A model generated the notes under the pieces. That model was not told the DNA's origin. It was given only the letters and a program-made list of their open reading frames with translations, and searched no databases. A program made the translations under genes and the position numbers. Source: CAWEFA01 sp963851385 (GTDB taxonomy: Bacteria > Bacteroidota > Bacteroidia > Bacteroidales > DTGW01). From it: 64,000 bases of DNA. Location: assembly GCA_963851385.1 (NCBI GenBank), contig CAWKPE010000032.1, positions 1 to 64,000 on the forward strand. The letters are read 5' to 3'. This document shows, one piece after another, positions 48,076-57,473 of the stretch (positions are counted from its first letter, which is position 1; each line of letters begins with the position of its first letter).

Positions 48076-49050
48076 ATGCAAGTCTTTAAAAAAATGAACG
48101 GTTTTTCGTTATACGAAATATCCAACAATGGAACTATAAGGAAAGTAGTTACAAAAGAAATCATTTCACAACGCGTACACCCTGGATATGGCTATAAAAT
48201 GTGTGATCTCCAAGACGACGATTTGAAAGTTCATACAGTGTACCCGCATAAGGAAGTAGCCAGAGCTTATATTCCAACGAAGAAAAAAGGCAAGTTATAC
48301 GTAATACATGTAAATGGGAATCAACAGGACAACAAAGTGAAAAATCTTCAATGGGTTACACCTGCTGAAGCTCAAATTCACCAATTAAATATGGGTTTCA
48401 GAAAGAGACTGGGTAATCCTGAACTATATAAATTTTCAAAATATTGGAAAGCCAAGCATGATAAAAAAGCTAAGAAAGGAAAAGAAAAAGAAATAAAAAA
48501 AGACAAACAGAAAGTAAAAGGTAAAAAACCTAAAATAGTAAAAGGCAAATTAAATAGATTAGAAAATAAAGGAAGAAAAGCCTTACTGGTTAAAAATATT
48601 CAACCGAAAAAAACTGTTAAAAGTAAAGCTAAGTCTAAAGGTAAAAAACAAGTTAAAAAGTTAGAGATTAAAGGAAGAAAAGCTTTAACTGCAATAAAAG
48701 CTTTGCCGAAAAAGAAGATTACTGGCAAATCAGTTAAGAAGACTTTGAAGGGAAAGGTTAACAAATTAGAAAGCAAGAATAGCAAAGCCCTTAATTTGAA
48801 AAAAGATATAAAGAAAAAGAAAGCTAATCCCAAAGCAAAAAAAATTCAAAGTAAAAAAATAAAACCCTCTGCAATTAATAACCCTAAAACAAAAATTAAA
48901 AGTAAAGCAAATAAGAATATTGCTTTGAAAAAACCTTCTAATATTAATAAAGCAGCAGACTTAAAAAATCAATTGAATAAAACAGAGCCAAAGAGAGGGA
49001 AACGTCAAAGAATAAAATATAGAAAAATTCATTCCACGAAACCTAAATAA
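48076..49050 (+). CDS. NUMOD4/HNH-like protein with a long histone-H1-like lysine-rich tail
   Basis: Residues 1-105 look like a NUMOD4 segment (GFSLYEISNNGTIRKV) followed by an HNH-type module (YVIHVNGNQQDNKVKNLQWV, then TPAEAQIH), as in homing or phage HNH nucleases. The usual HHxDGN is altered to IHVNGN, so activity is uncertain. Residues about 118-324 are about one-third Lys, with repeated words such as LENKGRKALLVK, LEIKGRKALTAIK and LESKNSKALNLKK spaced roughly 40-45 residues apart. That tail resembles histone H1 or the H1-like nucleoid proteins of bacteria. A DNA-binding or nucleoid role is inferred. It is a lone gene. Confidence 0.65.
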   Translation: MQVFKKMNGFSLYEISNNGTIRKVVTKEIISQRVHPGYGYKMCDLQDDDLKVHTVYPHKEVARAYIPTKKKGKLYVIHVNGNQQDNKVKNLQWVTPAEAQIHQLNMGFRKRLGNPELYKFSKYWKAKHDKKAKKGKEKEIKKDKQKVKGKKPKIVKGKLNRLENKGRKALLVKNIQPKKTVKSKAKSKGKKQVKKLEIKGRKALTAIKALPKKKITGKSVKKTLKGKVNKLESKNSKALNLKKDIKKKKANPKAKKIQSKKIKPSAINNPKTKIKSKANKNIALKKPSNINKAADLKNQLNKTEPKRGKRQRIKYRKIHSTKPK

Positions 49051-49197
49051 TCAATAGCAATTTTGAATTGGTACATTTAGTTTTATTTTGAACAAATTGC
49101 TTTGAGAATAAGATAAACAAGATTTTGTTGTTTTCGTTATTTAATTAATGATTTAATCTTTATCTAAAAAATTATTTCTTTGGAGATATCAAATTAA

Positions 49198-49599
49198 ATG
49201 GTGCACGTATGGAATCATTTAAGCTTAGCAGAGATTTTTCCTGTAACTCCCGATATACTGTACAATTCATGGCTCGATAGTGTCACACATGCTGAAATAA
49301 TTGGTTCATCTGCTGATATTGACCCAAGGGTTAATGGTAAATTTACAATCTGGGATAATTATATTTCAGGAACAACAACTGAATTAATCCCAAATAAGAA
49401 AATAGTTCAACAATGGAGGACAACGGAATTTCCTGAAAATAGTCCTGATTCGATTCTTGAGTTAATATTTGAGCCAACTAAAGGAGGCACAAAACTTATT
49501 CTTACTCATAAAAATATTCCGGACGGTCAAGGTGATGAATATAAACAAGGTTGGAAAGACTATTATTTTAAGCCAATGCTGGAGTTTTTTTTAATTTAA
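49198..49599 (+). CDS. SRPBCC/AHSA1-type protein
   Basis: 133 residues with the START/Bet v1-like layout of Aha1-domain (AHSA1) proteins: IFPVTPDILYNSWLDS at the start, then the internal GKFTIWDNYISGTTTELIPN and KKIVQQWRTTEFPE, and a C-terminal helix (GWKDYYFKPMLEFF). Members bind hydrophobic ligands or act on unknown partners; no specific role can be given. It follows the H1-like gene by about 150 nt and is convergent with pabC. Confidence 0.8.
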   Translation: MVHVWNHLSLAEIFPVTPDILYNSWLDSVTHAEIIGSSADIDPRVNGKFTIWDNYISGTTTELIPNKKIVQQWRTTEFPENSPDSILELIFEPTKGGTKLILTHKNIPDGQGDEYKQGWKDYYFKPMLEFFLI

Positions 49600-49621
49600 T
49601 TTTTATGAAAAGTGTCTTTAT

Positions 49622-50212
49622 TTAAAATTTTATAGCTGAAATTTCAAATTCATAAGGGTTTACGAAATCGTTAAAAGCATTTATTAATCTGAATTTTTTA
49701 TAGTCTTGTATTTTTTCAAATCTAATTTCCTTTTCAATTATTCTTCTGGTGTTAATTAAATATTGTCGCATTGTTCCTTTTAATAATGGAAGTAATGGAG
49801 TGTGCCATTCATGACCTTCAAAGAAGACTATATTACTAAAAGAAGTATCCGTTATAAGGCTATTTTTAATAATAATAATGTCACTGTCAGGTTCAACAAA
49901 ATATTTTGTAAAAATTGTTCTATCGGCATATTTAAAAGAGTAATTTATGTTTTCGTCGAAAATAATTCTAAAGTTCCTAATTTGTCGGCGGTAGTACGGG
50001 GCAATTTCTATGTTTCTAATTTGTTCGTTATATGTAATCCTTACCCGATGAATACTTAAATATTCCTTATCGACAAAAAGTATTTGTTTTAGATCTATAT
50101 TTTCTTTGCTTTTAAAAAAATCATAACGTGTTCTATTCATTCGATCGGAATGTAAATCCAAATTCAAAAACGTGTTATTTTCCAATCTGATACTTTCAAT
50201 AAACAGGCACAT
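49622..50212 (-). CDS. pabC: Aminodeoxychorismate lyase (class IV PLP aminotransferase family)
   Basis: 196 residues, shorter than typical PabC (about 270). Class IV features are ITDTSFSNIVFFEGHEWHTP and LPLLKGTMRQYLI; the Lys in TIFTKYF is the probable PLP-binding residue. It converts 4-amino-4-deoxychorismate to 4-aminobenzoate and pyruvate for folate. Its start overlaps the end of pabB by 17 nt, so the two are translationally coupled. The short N-terminus (VRLENNTFLNLDLHSDRM) is usual in Bacteroidota homologues. Confidence 0.82.
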   Translation of the reverse strand: MCLFIESIRLENNTFLNLDLHSDRMNRTRYDFFKSKENIDLKQILFVDKEYLSIHRVRITYNEQIRNIEIAPYYRRQIRNFRIIFDENINYSFKYADRTIFTKYFVEPDSDIIIIKNSLITDTSFSNIVFFEGHEWHTPLLPLLKGTMRQYLINTRRIIEKEIRFEKIQDYKKFRLINAFNDFVNPYEFEISAIKF

Positions 50213-51185
50213 ATACTTTATCTATCATTTCGTTATATTCATCATCCATATTGCTCATTGAGGTAATTCCTCCTCCACTTCGATAATATAAAATGCCTTC
50301 ACAATTTTCAATAAATCTAATCATAACACCACTATCAAGATTTTTCCCATCAAATATTCCGCAAATACCAGTATAATATCCTCTTGGGATTTTTTCAGCT
50401 GTTTGAAGAATACTTACAGTCGAATTTTTTGGAGCACCGCTTACTGAACCAGCCGGCAATAAAGAACAAATTATGTCTCCAATTATGGAAAAATAATCAT
50501 TATTAAGATTTCCGGTTATTTCAGAACTAACCTGCAGCAAATCGATATTTGCAGTATGAATTTTTTCAATGTATCTGTACCTGTTTACTCCGACATTTGA
50601 CGCTATTTTACTCAGATCATTCCGCAATAAATCGACAACAGTATCATGTTCTGCTTTTTCTTTGGTATTATTTAATATTTTGTTCATCGCATCAGAAATC
50701 GATGCATCAATAGTACCTTTCATAGGACAAGTTCTGATTGTTCCTTCTTTAATGGAGATAAAAGTTTCCGGAGAAAAACATAAGAACTTGTTATTATACC
50801 AAAGCTTGTATCTTGAAAAACTTATGAAAAATAGTTCATGCAATGTAAGATTGGTTTCTATTTGCGTCCGGAATGTCAGGTTAGCAAGGTAAGTATTTCC
50901 TTTTAATAAGGCTTTACTAACTATTTCATATGCTTCCTGATATTTTTTTTTGCTAACTGGATTTTTTTTCAGGTATTTTATATCTAAATGATTTTGCATA
51001 ACTTTTAAATTCGAAATACCATTGAAATCATATAAAAGTTTGGTGCTATTAATTTCATTTAAACGAAAAACAACAGGTTTTTGCATTTCGTAATCAATAA
51101 AAAAAAGAAATGGAACTTGCTTTGAACCAAGATTATTTAAAGTTTTATTGAATTTTTCTAATGCGTTATGTTTAAAATATTCCAA
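50196..51185 (-). CDS. pabB: Aminodeoxychorismate synthase component I
   Basis: 329 residues of the chorismate-binding family, lacking much of the N-terminal half of longer PabB/TrpE. Signatures are RTCPMKGTID, EHDTVVDLLRNDLSKIASNV, LLPAGSVSGAPKNSTVSIL and GYYTGICGIFDG. With a PabA glutaminase (not in the window) it makes aminodeoxychorismate from chorismate and glutamine. It is followed by pabC with a 17-nt overlap. Short, trimmed PabB forms are common in Bacteroidota. Confidence 0.9.
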   Translation of the reverse strand: MEYFKHNALEKFNKTLNNLGSKQVPFLFFIDYEMQKPVVFRLNEINSTKLLYDFNGISNLKVMQNHLDIKYLKKNPVSKKKYQEAYEIVSKALLKGNTYLANLTFRTQIETNLTLHELFFISFSRYKLWYNNKFLCFSPETFISIKEGTIRTCPMKGTIDASISDAMNKILNNTKEKAEHDTVVDLLRNDLSKIASNVGVNRYRYIEKIHTANIDLLQVSSEITGNLNNDYFSIIGDIICSLLPAGSVSGAPKNSTVSILQTAEKIPRGYYTGICGIFDGKNLDSGVMIRFIENCEGILYYRSGGGITSMSNMDDEYNEMIDKVYVPVY

Positions 51186-51261
51186 GATATTTTAATAATT
51201 AAATTGATTTTTATTTTTAAAAAATTATCTGATAAAAAGTTGATGTGAATATTAACAGAAA

Positions 51262-51280
51262 ACGCCTATATAAATAGGCG
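51262..51280 (-). terminator. Terminator after the TPR-caspase gene
   Basis: CGCCTAT/ATAGGCG stem with a short loop; A/T runs on both sides allow bidirectional use between the caspase and pabB genes. Confidence 0.65.
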
Positions 51281-51304
51281 CTTTAGTTTTTGTTTTTTTT
51301 GAGT

Positions 51305-53635
51305 TTACTTCGACATAAAGAAAAATGTTCCATCTTCATCTTCAAGGCCAGCAATTTTGCCAAATTGCGGCTTTTGTTGTTTATTATTGGCTACTGCAAT
51401 TGAAACCTTTTTCACTATATTTTCTATGGGGATACAGGCATCCGGATTGTTGGCAAGAGTATTTGCAAATGTTTTAGTAAACTGTGAATTGTCCACGGCA
51501 AGTTCATAACCGGCAGATGAAAATACCTGGGAAGATTTAAACTTGGTAGCTTTCCAGTCGCCGCAATCATGCGTTGTACCAGTGCCTCTCATAGCCTGGT
51601 AAAAAGTAGGTCCGGATTCGCATGCATCAGTAACTACTAAAAGGTGAGTAATAGTGCTATATCCTTGCAGAGAAGCTTTCAAAGTACTAATATTGAAATA
51701 TGTAAACTCATCCTCACGGTTAGCATCAATAGGAATCCAGTAACCGGTATTATTAATAAATTTGCCATGACCGGCGTACCAAATCATTAAAGCATTTACA
51801 TGATTGCTTCGTATAATATCACGCAAATCGATGGAAAAGAACTTTTCCATATCTTTTTTAGTCATGTCTTTTTTATGAATAATATTATTTATTTTATACT
51901 TCGCAAGTGCTGATTTCATAAGTGAAACATCTTTCACAGGTCCTTCAAGGCTTGCGAATGTTTGATAATTGGAATTTTCAATAAAAACAACCCAGGTTTT
52001 TCCCATTGGATTATCTGTAGCAATATCGGCACCTTCTCGATTAAGAGGAAAATCCTTGGTTGTTTGGTTACCATATATATCTGTTGCTATAACAGTAATT
52101 TTATCTTTATTCGTAATCGAGACATTGGCAGAAAATACAGGATTGAGATCATCCAACTTGTAACTTGCTGATACTCCATCTATCAATACTGATTTTATTA
52201 AGCTTTCATCTGTTGCTTTTCCTTCAACATATATAGTTGGCTCGTTCGTATCAATGTAAATTTCTCCATTATCTGAGGAATACGGAGCCGTAATTGAAAC
52301 GGAAGGAGGATTTATTTCTGTCCTGTTAATAGTATATTTTGAATTCTGTGTGTTATTATAAATATCAGTTGCTGAAAATGCAATCATGTCAACATTATCA
52401 ACATTGACATCTGCAACGAAATCATATCCTTCATCAGTTTTTACAATGGGGATACTTTTTCCATTAATTTGTAAAGATGCAATTTCACTTTCATCGGTAA
52501 GTTTGCCTTTAATAGTTGTTTCTTTTTTATCTTTAGGTACATCAAGAATTGCTTTATCATGAGGCATTGGATCAATAATTTTAATAACCGGAGGATTCGA
52601 TTCACGGTTTAGTTCATAAAGTCTTTTTTTGGCAACATCAAGTAATTTACGCGCTTTTACATCGTTTTCGGAAAGGCTTGCAAGCGTTTCATAATCCTTA
52701 ACTGCTGATTTATAATTTGCAACTTGTTCATAGCATGAAGCCCTTTGATAGAAAGCTTCAGCGTTTTTATTATTAATCAATAATACCTTATTGTAATCGT
52801 CAATAGCATTTGGATATTGCGTAAATTGCTGATAATACTGACCGCGGATAAAGAAAAGCTGATCATCATTTGGTTTCATAGTTATTGCTTTGGAAATATC
52901 ATTTATCGCAGTTGGATAATCAAGCCTTTTTACGTAGATTTTACTTCTTTCCACATAAGCATCGGTACTGTTAGGATTAGCTTTTAATAATGTCTCGCAA
53001 TTTTCCTTTGCTTCATCAAGCTTATTATTCCTGATTAATAAATCAGCCAAAGCTATATATGCATCTTCATTTTTTTTATCTTTTGAAATAGATTTTTTTA
53101 GTGATTTTTCGGCACTTTCCGGATTCCCTAAATTATCCTGTACCACTCCATTTAAATAATAATTAATAGAATTCTCCCTGTTTAGAAGAGATTTTTCGCT
53201 AACAGGCAAAGCTTTTTTATAATCCTGAAGGGCTATTAGTGTTTTAATATCATATACATAGGCATCATTGTTGGAGTGTTTTAATTCTAAAGCTTTATCA
53301 AGATAAGTTTGAGCCTCATCATATTTTTTCATTAAATATGCCAGGCGGCCCGCACTTACCTTAAGATCGGGATCTGCATCAAAAACCATTGCTCTTTTTA
53401 CATCTTCATAAGCATTTGTCATGTCGCCATTTTTTTCATAGGCATCTGCACGCATCATGTAATAGTCCGTTTTTTTAGGTTCCAAATCGATAGCCTTCGT
53501 AATTTGAACTATTGCATCATTATATTTTTTTGCTTCTACAAATTCTTTTCCAGCTTTTGCATATTGCTTGGCACTTTGGCTATAAATAAAACCTGCCATT
53601 AGCAAGAAAACCAGTAGTTGTATTGCTCTTTTCAT
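51305..53635 (-). CDS. Secreted TPR protein with C-terminal caspase-like (C14) protease domain
   Basis: About 776 residues from the ATG at 53635, which opens a signal peptide (AIQLLVFLLMAGFIYSQ); the frame extends to 53698 but that start is less likely. About eight TPR repeats fill the first half (KQYAKAGKEFVEAKKYNDAI). Two Ig-like segments come next (PPVIKIIDPMPHDKA, PPSVSITAPYS). The last 235 residues are a caspase-hemoglobinase fold with the catalytic His in MIWYAGHGKF and Cys in VVTDACESGP. Bacterial orthocaspases of this type are implicated in stress or programmed death, but here export is predicted. It is monocistronic, with a terminator downstream. Confidence 0.85.
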   Translation of the reverse strand: MKRAIQLLVFLLMAGFIYSQSAKQYAKAGKEFVEAKKYNDAIVQITKAIDLEPKKTDYYMMRADAYEKNGDMTNAYEDVKRAMVFDADPDLKVSAGRLAYLMKKYDEAQTYLDKALELKHSNNDAYVYDIKTLIALQDYKKALPVSEKSLLNRENSINYYLNGVVQDNLGNPESAEKSLKKSISKDKKNEDAYIALADLLIRNNKLDEAKENCETLLKANPNSTDAYVERSKIYVKRLDYPTAINDISKAITMKPNDDQLFFIRGQYYQQFTQYPNAIDDYNKVLLINNKNAEAFYQRASCYEQVANYKSAVKDYETLASLSENDVKARKLLDVAKKRLYELNRESNPPVIKIIDPMPHDKAILDVPKDKKETTIKGKLTDESEIASLQINGKSIPIVKTDEGYDFVADVNVDNVDMIAFSATDIYNNTQNSKYTINRTEINPPSVSITAPYSSDNGEIYIDTNEPTIYVEGKATDESLIKSVLIDGVSASYKLDDLNPVFSANVSITNKDKITVIATDIYGNQTTKDFPLNREGADIATDNPMGKTWVVFIENSNYQTFASLEGPVKDVSLMKSALAKYKINNIIHKKDMTKKDMEKFFSIDLRDIIRSNHVNALMIWYAGHGKFINNTGYWIPIDANREDEFTYFNISTLKASLQGYSTITHLLVVTDACESGPTFYQAMRGTGTTHDCGDWKATKFKSSQVFSSAGYELAVDNSQFTKTFANTLANNPDACIPIENIVKKVSIAVANNKQQKPQFGKIAGLEDEDGTFFFMSK

Positions 53636-53938
53636 ATGATTTATTTTTATAAAAATGGTTTTTTTTGAATTTACTATTTTACATTTAACAGGTGCCATAA
53701 TTTTTTAAATATTAATAGTTATATTTAATAGTATCATCTTATCTTAAAAAGGTGAATATAAGAAAAATATTGGTTTTCCTTCTCAAAAATTTCCCCCAAA
53801 CTCTTAAATCATTTCGTAAAATTAATTCCCTATTAATAAAATATAAAATTTTTAACTTTTTTTGTTATAAATTCTGGATTTAGTCGAATCTCAAATTTAA
53901 CATAACCTGCTATTTTTTCCTAGCAGCCGGGTATAATT

Positions 53939-54982
53939 TTATTGATTTTGAACAAAGTAAAGTACTGTATCTTCTATATTTGTATGATTTATTGCAATTT
54001 TATTAATTACAGGAGCTTTTATTCCATTACCTATGCGACTATTACTTTTAAAAACCCTCGCTTCATCCCATTTACCTGATTGTATAAAAGTATTGAGTAT
54101 TTGTAAACCTCCCTCAACTATAAATGATTGAATTCTATGCTCATTGCAAAATTCAATAACTTCATCAATAATATTTGAGAAATTAATTTTATGAAATTCC
54201 AGGTTAGTTTCATTATTAGAACTTTTTTCAGTAAAAACAATTGTGGGTTGAAGTTTGTTGAAGAGATTTAAATTTTTAGGAAGTTGTAAATTACGATCGA
54301 GCACCATTCGTAAAGGATTTTTCCCTGTCCAGTCGCGAACATTAAGCATTGGATTATCAAGAAGAGCAGTATTTGTACCAACTAGAATAGCCTGTTCTTC
54401 TGCTCTCCATTTATGTACCAATAGACGGGTAAGTTCGCCGGTTATCCAGACTGGCCGGCTATCTGATCCAGGATCGCGTTTGTAATCAATAAAACCATCA
54501 CTGGTTTCTGCCCATTTTAAAATAATATAGGGTCTTTTTTCCTCATGAAAAGTCAGGAATCGCCTATTTAAATACCTGCATTCGCTTTTTAGAAATCCGG
54601 TAATAACCTCAATACCCTCAGATTTTAACTTTTCAATTCCTTTTCCGGCAACTTCAATATATGGATCCAGATGCCCGACAACAACTCGCGGAATTTTATT
54701 TTTTATAATTAAGTCAACACAAGGGGGAGTTTTTCCATAATGGAAACATGGTTCAAGGTTAACATAGAGTGTGGCTTTTTGTAGTTGCGATTTTTCTTTT
54801 ACATCATTTATAGCATTTACTTCAGCATGTGGACCTCCGTAAGCCGCATGATAACCTTCACCTATAATATGATCGTCTACTACCAATAATGCACCTACCA
54901 GGGGATTGGGAGCCACCATACCCATACCTTTTCTCGCGAGTTCCAAACATCTTTGATGATATTTCTCATCTTTTGTATCCAT
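53939..54982 (-). CDS. ribD: Bifunctional riboflavin biosynthesis deaminase/reductase
   Basis: 347 residues. The N-terminal deaminase has the zinc site HAEVNAIND and PCFHYGKTPPC, preceded by VAPNPLVGALLV. The C-terminal reductase includes ILKWAETSDGFI, AILVGTNTALLDNP and FIVEGGLQIL. It deaminates and then reduces the pyrimidine precursor made from GTP. It is divergent from prmC 51 nt away. No FMN riboswitch is recognisable in that short gap. Confidence 0.95.
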   Translation of the reverse strand: MDTKDEKYHQRCLELARKGMGMVAPNPLVGALLVVDDHIIGEGYHAAYGGPHAEVNAINDVKEKSQLQKATLYVNLEPCFHYGKTPPCVDLIIKNKIPRVVVGHLDPYIEVAGKGIEKLKSEGIEVITGFLKSECRYLNRRFLTFHEEKRPYIILKWAETSDGFIDYKRDPGSDSRPVWITGELTRLLVHKWRAEEQAILVGTNTALLDNPMLNVRDWTGKNPLRMVLDRNLQLPKNLNLFNKLQPTIVFTEKSSNNETNLEFHKINFSNIIDEVIEFCNEHRIQSFIVEGGLQILNTFIQSGKWDEARVFKSNSRIGNGIKAPVINKIAINHTNIEDTVLYFVQNQ

Positions 54983-55033
54983 ATTTGCATAATTTTCGTT
55001 AAAAAGCTAAATTCGTAGTCTGAAAGAAAAAAA

Positions 55034-55951
55034 ATGGCAATACTTAGCGATGTGCTGCAATTTATGCAGGATGAAATTGGGAACCTCTATCCCGAAAGAG
55101 AATACAGGAACATTAGACGTATAGTATTCGAAAGACTTACCAATATTCATCCTGTTGATTTTCATATAAAGCCTTATCTCGAAGTTGCTGATGAAACTTA
55201 TGCGAAAATTAAGGAAATAGTTGCAGAATTGAAAATATTCAAACCTATTCAATATGTATTGGGTACTACTGAATTTTTAGGGCTTAAACTTAAAGTCACT
55301 CCTTCTGTGCTTATTCCCAGGCCTGAAACAGAAGAATTGGCAGACTGGATTATTAAATCACATAAATATAACGATAATAAAATACTTGATATCGGTACAG
55401 GAACTGGATGTCTTGCAATAGCCCTGGACAGATTAATGTTACATTCACAGACTGATGGCATTGATATTTCTGAATGAAGCTTTGGAAATTGCTGAAGAAA
55501 ATTCTTACATGAATGAAAGCATAGTAAATTTTTTCAATTATGATATATTACAAGGACACAATGGCCCAAATTCTGATAAATTCAAAGAACATTATGATAT
55601 AATTGTAAGTAATCCACCTTACGTTTGCGAGAGCGAAAAGGCAGAGATGCTTAAAACAGTTCTTGAATATGAACCTCCAATTGCACTTTTTGTTAGATGA
55701 CAGTGATCCGTTAATTTTTTATAGAGCAATAGCAGATTTTGCCCGTATCAAACTTGAAATGGGTGGCATATTATACTTTGAAATTAATCCCCGCTTTACA
55801 GAAGGAATTGCAGGAGATGCTAATGTTTAAAGGTTTTCGTAATATCCAGGTTCGTCAGGATATAAATGGTAAAACGAGAATGATAAGGGCACAAATTAAA
55901 TTGTACAAAAAAGGAGAAAATCCCGAACTTGAAAAAGCAAGGCAACAATAA
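55034..55951 (+). pseudogene. prmC: Peptide chain release factor N5-glutamine methyltransferase, three +1 frameshifts
   Basis: PrmC methylates the Gln of the GGQ loop in RF1 and RF2. The pieces are colinear: SVLIPRPETEELADWI and LDIGTGTGCLAIAL (SAM site) in the first; DIIVSNPPYVCESE (substrate Gln site) in the second; then VDDSDPLIFYRAIADFARIK and GGILYFEINPR; and finally QKELQEMLMFKGFRNIQVRQ. Each junction is restored by dropping one base: near 55472 (TCT-G-AAT), near 55695 (GTT-A-GAT) and at 55795-55797 (CGC TTT). The joined length, about 305 residues, is slightly above normal. Three disruptions in a near-essential gene point to sequence errors. It overlaps recX by 23 nt. Confidence 0.88.
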
Positions 55952-56423
55952 TTACTCAAAAAAAGAAGCATTATCAATTCTCACCCGGATATGCAGCAAA
56001 AAAGAAATATGTTCATTCGAAGCTATTAAAAATCTTAATAATTGGGGAATATCGCCATCCGATACTCAAGAAATAATTGAATATTTAATTAAAGAAAAAT
56101 ATATTGACGATCATCGTTATGCATTGCATTTTGCAAGTGATAAATTTCGTTTTAATAAATGGGGGAAATACAAAATTGCCAATGCTTTAAAACAAAAACA
56201 AATTCCTGAATTGTTCATCTCAAAAGCGTTAAGCAATCTTTCTGAAAATAATTACCGGTCACTTTTGCTCGAAGAACTTACAAAAAAACTTCATAGTTTA
56301 CCAAAATCTTCTACTTATGAATTAAAAGGAAAATTATACCGGTTTGCAGCCAGCCGTGGTTATGAAAATGATTTGATAATGGAACTGTTAAATGAATTAC
56401 TAAAAGAAGGATATTGCCACTAA
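55929..56423 (+). CDS. recX: RecA regulatory protein RecX
   Basis: 164 residues made of three-helix RecX repeats: ALSILTRICSKKEICSFEAI, YLIKEKYIDDHRYALHFAS and GKYKIANALKQKQIPELFI. RecX inhibits RecA filament growth. It starts at a TTG within the end of prmC, so the two are coupled. The last residues (GYCH) and the stop codon lie in a dispersed inverted repeat (56414-56465), so the C-terminus may have been altered by repeat insertion. recA itself is far away (5409-6446). Confidence 0.88.
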   Translation: MKKQGNNNYSKKEALSILTRICSKKEICSFEAIKNLNNWGISPSDTQEIIEYLIKEKYIDDHRYALHFASDKFRFNKWGKYKIANALKQKQIPELFISKALSNLSENNYRSLLLEELTKKLHSLPKSSTYELKGKLYRFAASRGYENDLIMELLNELLKEGYCH

Positions 56424-56465
56424 TGCACGAATTTAAATCAAATATTATTCGTGCATTCGTGGCAA
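56414..56465. repeat. Inverted repeat overlapping the recX stop
   Basis: Arms TTGCCACTAATGCACGAAT (56414-56432) and ATTCGTGCATTCGTGGCAA (56447-56465) differ at one position out of 19. The ATTCGTGCATTCGTGGC word is a familiar dispersed repeat in environmental Bacteroidota. It separates recX from the lasso tailoring operon. Confidence 0.8.
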
Positions 56466-56561
56466 TTATTTTAATATTTTTATTTTGTTTTAATTCTAAA
56501 ATCAGTTTTTTAAAACCTATTAACTTTAAACTTTGAACCTTGAAAAAGAAAATAAATAAAA

Positions 56562-57473
56562 TTGAAATTAAAATATCAATATTCAGTTTTTGGACTCAAC
56601 TTTGAATCAGAGATTGAATTTCCGGAATTAGTAAAATCAATTGGCAATATTGATGTAACTATACAATTTGGTAAAGTTCCTGAATCACTTGGCATAAATA
56701 GTTATAAAGGAGTTTGTTTTGAAGCTATTCCGGGATACTTACTTTTGGAAGCTAAAAATATTGCAAGGTACTTTGTCTCTGAAGGGAAAAAAATAGTCAT
56801 TGATCCTTTTCCTCAGGCAGATGAATCTTCAATCAGGCTGTTCTTGCTTGGATCGGTAATGGGAGCTTTGTTGCACCAACGAGGGATACTTCCATTGCAC
56901 GGCAATAGTGTACATATCAATAATGGGAGCGTATTGATAGCAGGTATTTCCGGTGCAGGGAAATCTACAATTGCTGCTGTACTTGCTTTAAAAGGTTTTG
57001 AACCAATCACGGATGACATTACTGCAATTGAATTTGTAGATGATATTCCGGTTGTATTACCTGGAATTCCACAATTAAAACTATGGCATGATTCAATTAT
57101 TAAAATGAATATAACTATTGATGGATTAAAAAGAGTCAGAAAAGAACTGGAGAAATTTTATTATCCTGCAAAAAGCACTTATAATAATGTTGTTTTACCT
57201 CTTAAAAAAATTTATATAATGAATATTAATAATTTAGAAGGCATAGTTATTAAGCCATTATCGGGCATTGAGAAATTCACTGTTCTAAAGAACCATACTT
57301 ACCGCTATAATTATGTTAAGAGCATGAATTTGGAAATAAATCATTTTGAACTTGTCTCGCGACTTGCTTCTAATATTGATATAAGCAGACTTTTTAGAGG
57401 TAAAAAAGGATTTGACGCGGAAGAACTTGCTGAAACAGTCATAAAGGATTTAAAAATAATGAATGGAAAATAA
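56562..57473 (+). CDS. HPr kinase-like protein, probable lasso-peptide kinase
   Basis: 303 residues. The P-loop is in VLIAGISGAGKSTIAAVLAL (about residues 125-144). The Asp pair typical of HprK follows in EPITDDITAIE. The N-terminus (YQYSVFGLNFESEIEFPEL) is typical of stand-alone HprK-like proteins in peptide clusters. Related kinases of the paeninodin pathway phosphorylate the C-terminal Ser of the precursor, and the candidate precursor at 21232-21399 ends in Ser. It starts at TTG (no ATG in range) and overlaps the sulfotransferase gene by 11 nt. A role in carbon regulation is unlikely, since no HPr is nearby and the Ser-kinase C-terminus is not typical. Confidence 0.82.
   Translation: MKLKYQYSVFGLNFESEIEFPELVKSIGNIDVTIQFGKVPESLGINSYKGVCFEAIPGYLLLEAKNIARYFVSEGKKIVIDPFPQADESSIRLFLLGSVMGALLHQRGILPLHGNSVHINNGSVLIAGISGAGKSTIAAVLALKGFEPITDDITAIEFVDDIPVVLPGIPQLKLWHDSIIKMNITIDGLKRVRKELEKFYYPAKSTYNNVVLPLKKIYIMNINNLEGIVIKPLSGIEKFTVLKNHTYRYNYVKSMNLEINHFELVSRLASNIDISRLFRGKKGFDAEELAETVIKDLKIMNGK

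Noticed and set aside
54983..55033. FMN riboswitch upstream of ribD
   Set aside because: The gap to the divergent prmC is only 51 nt, too short for the element, and no conserved RFN motifs are seen.
55455..55700. Independent small genes at 55455-55700 and 55739-55951
   Set aside because: They are successive pieces of prmC displaced by +1 frameshifts and join into one colinear protein.
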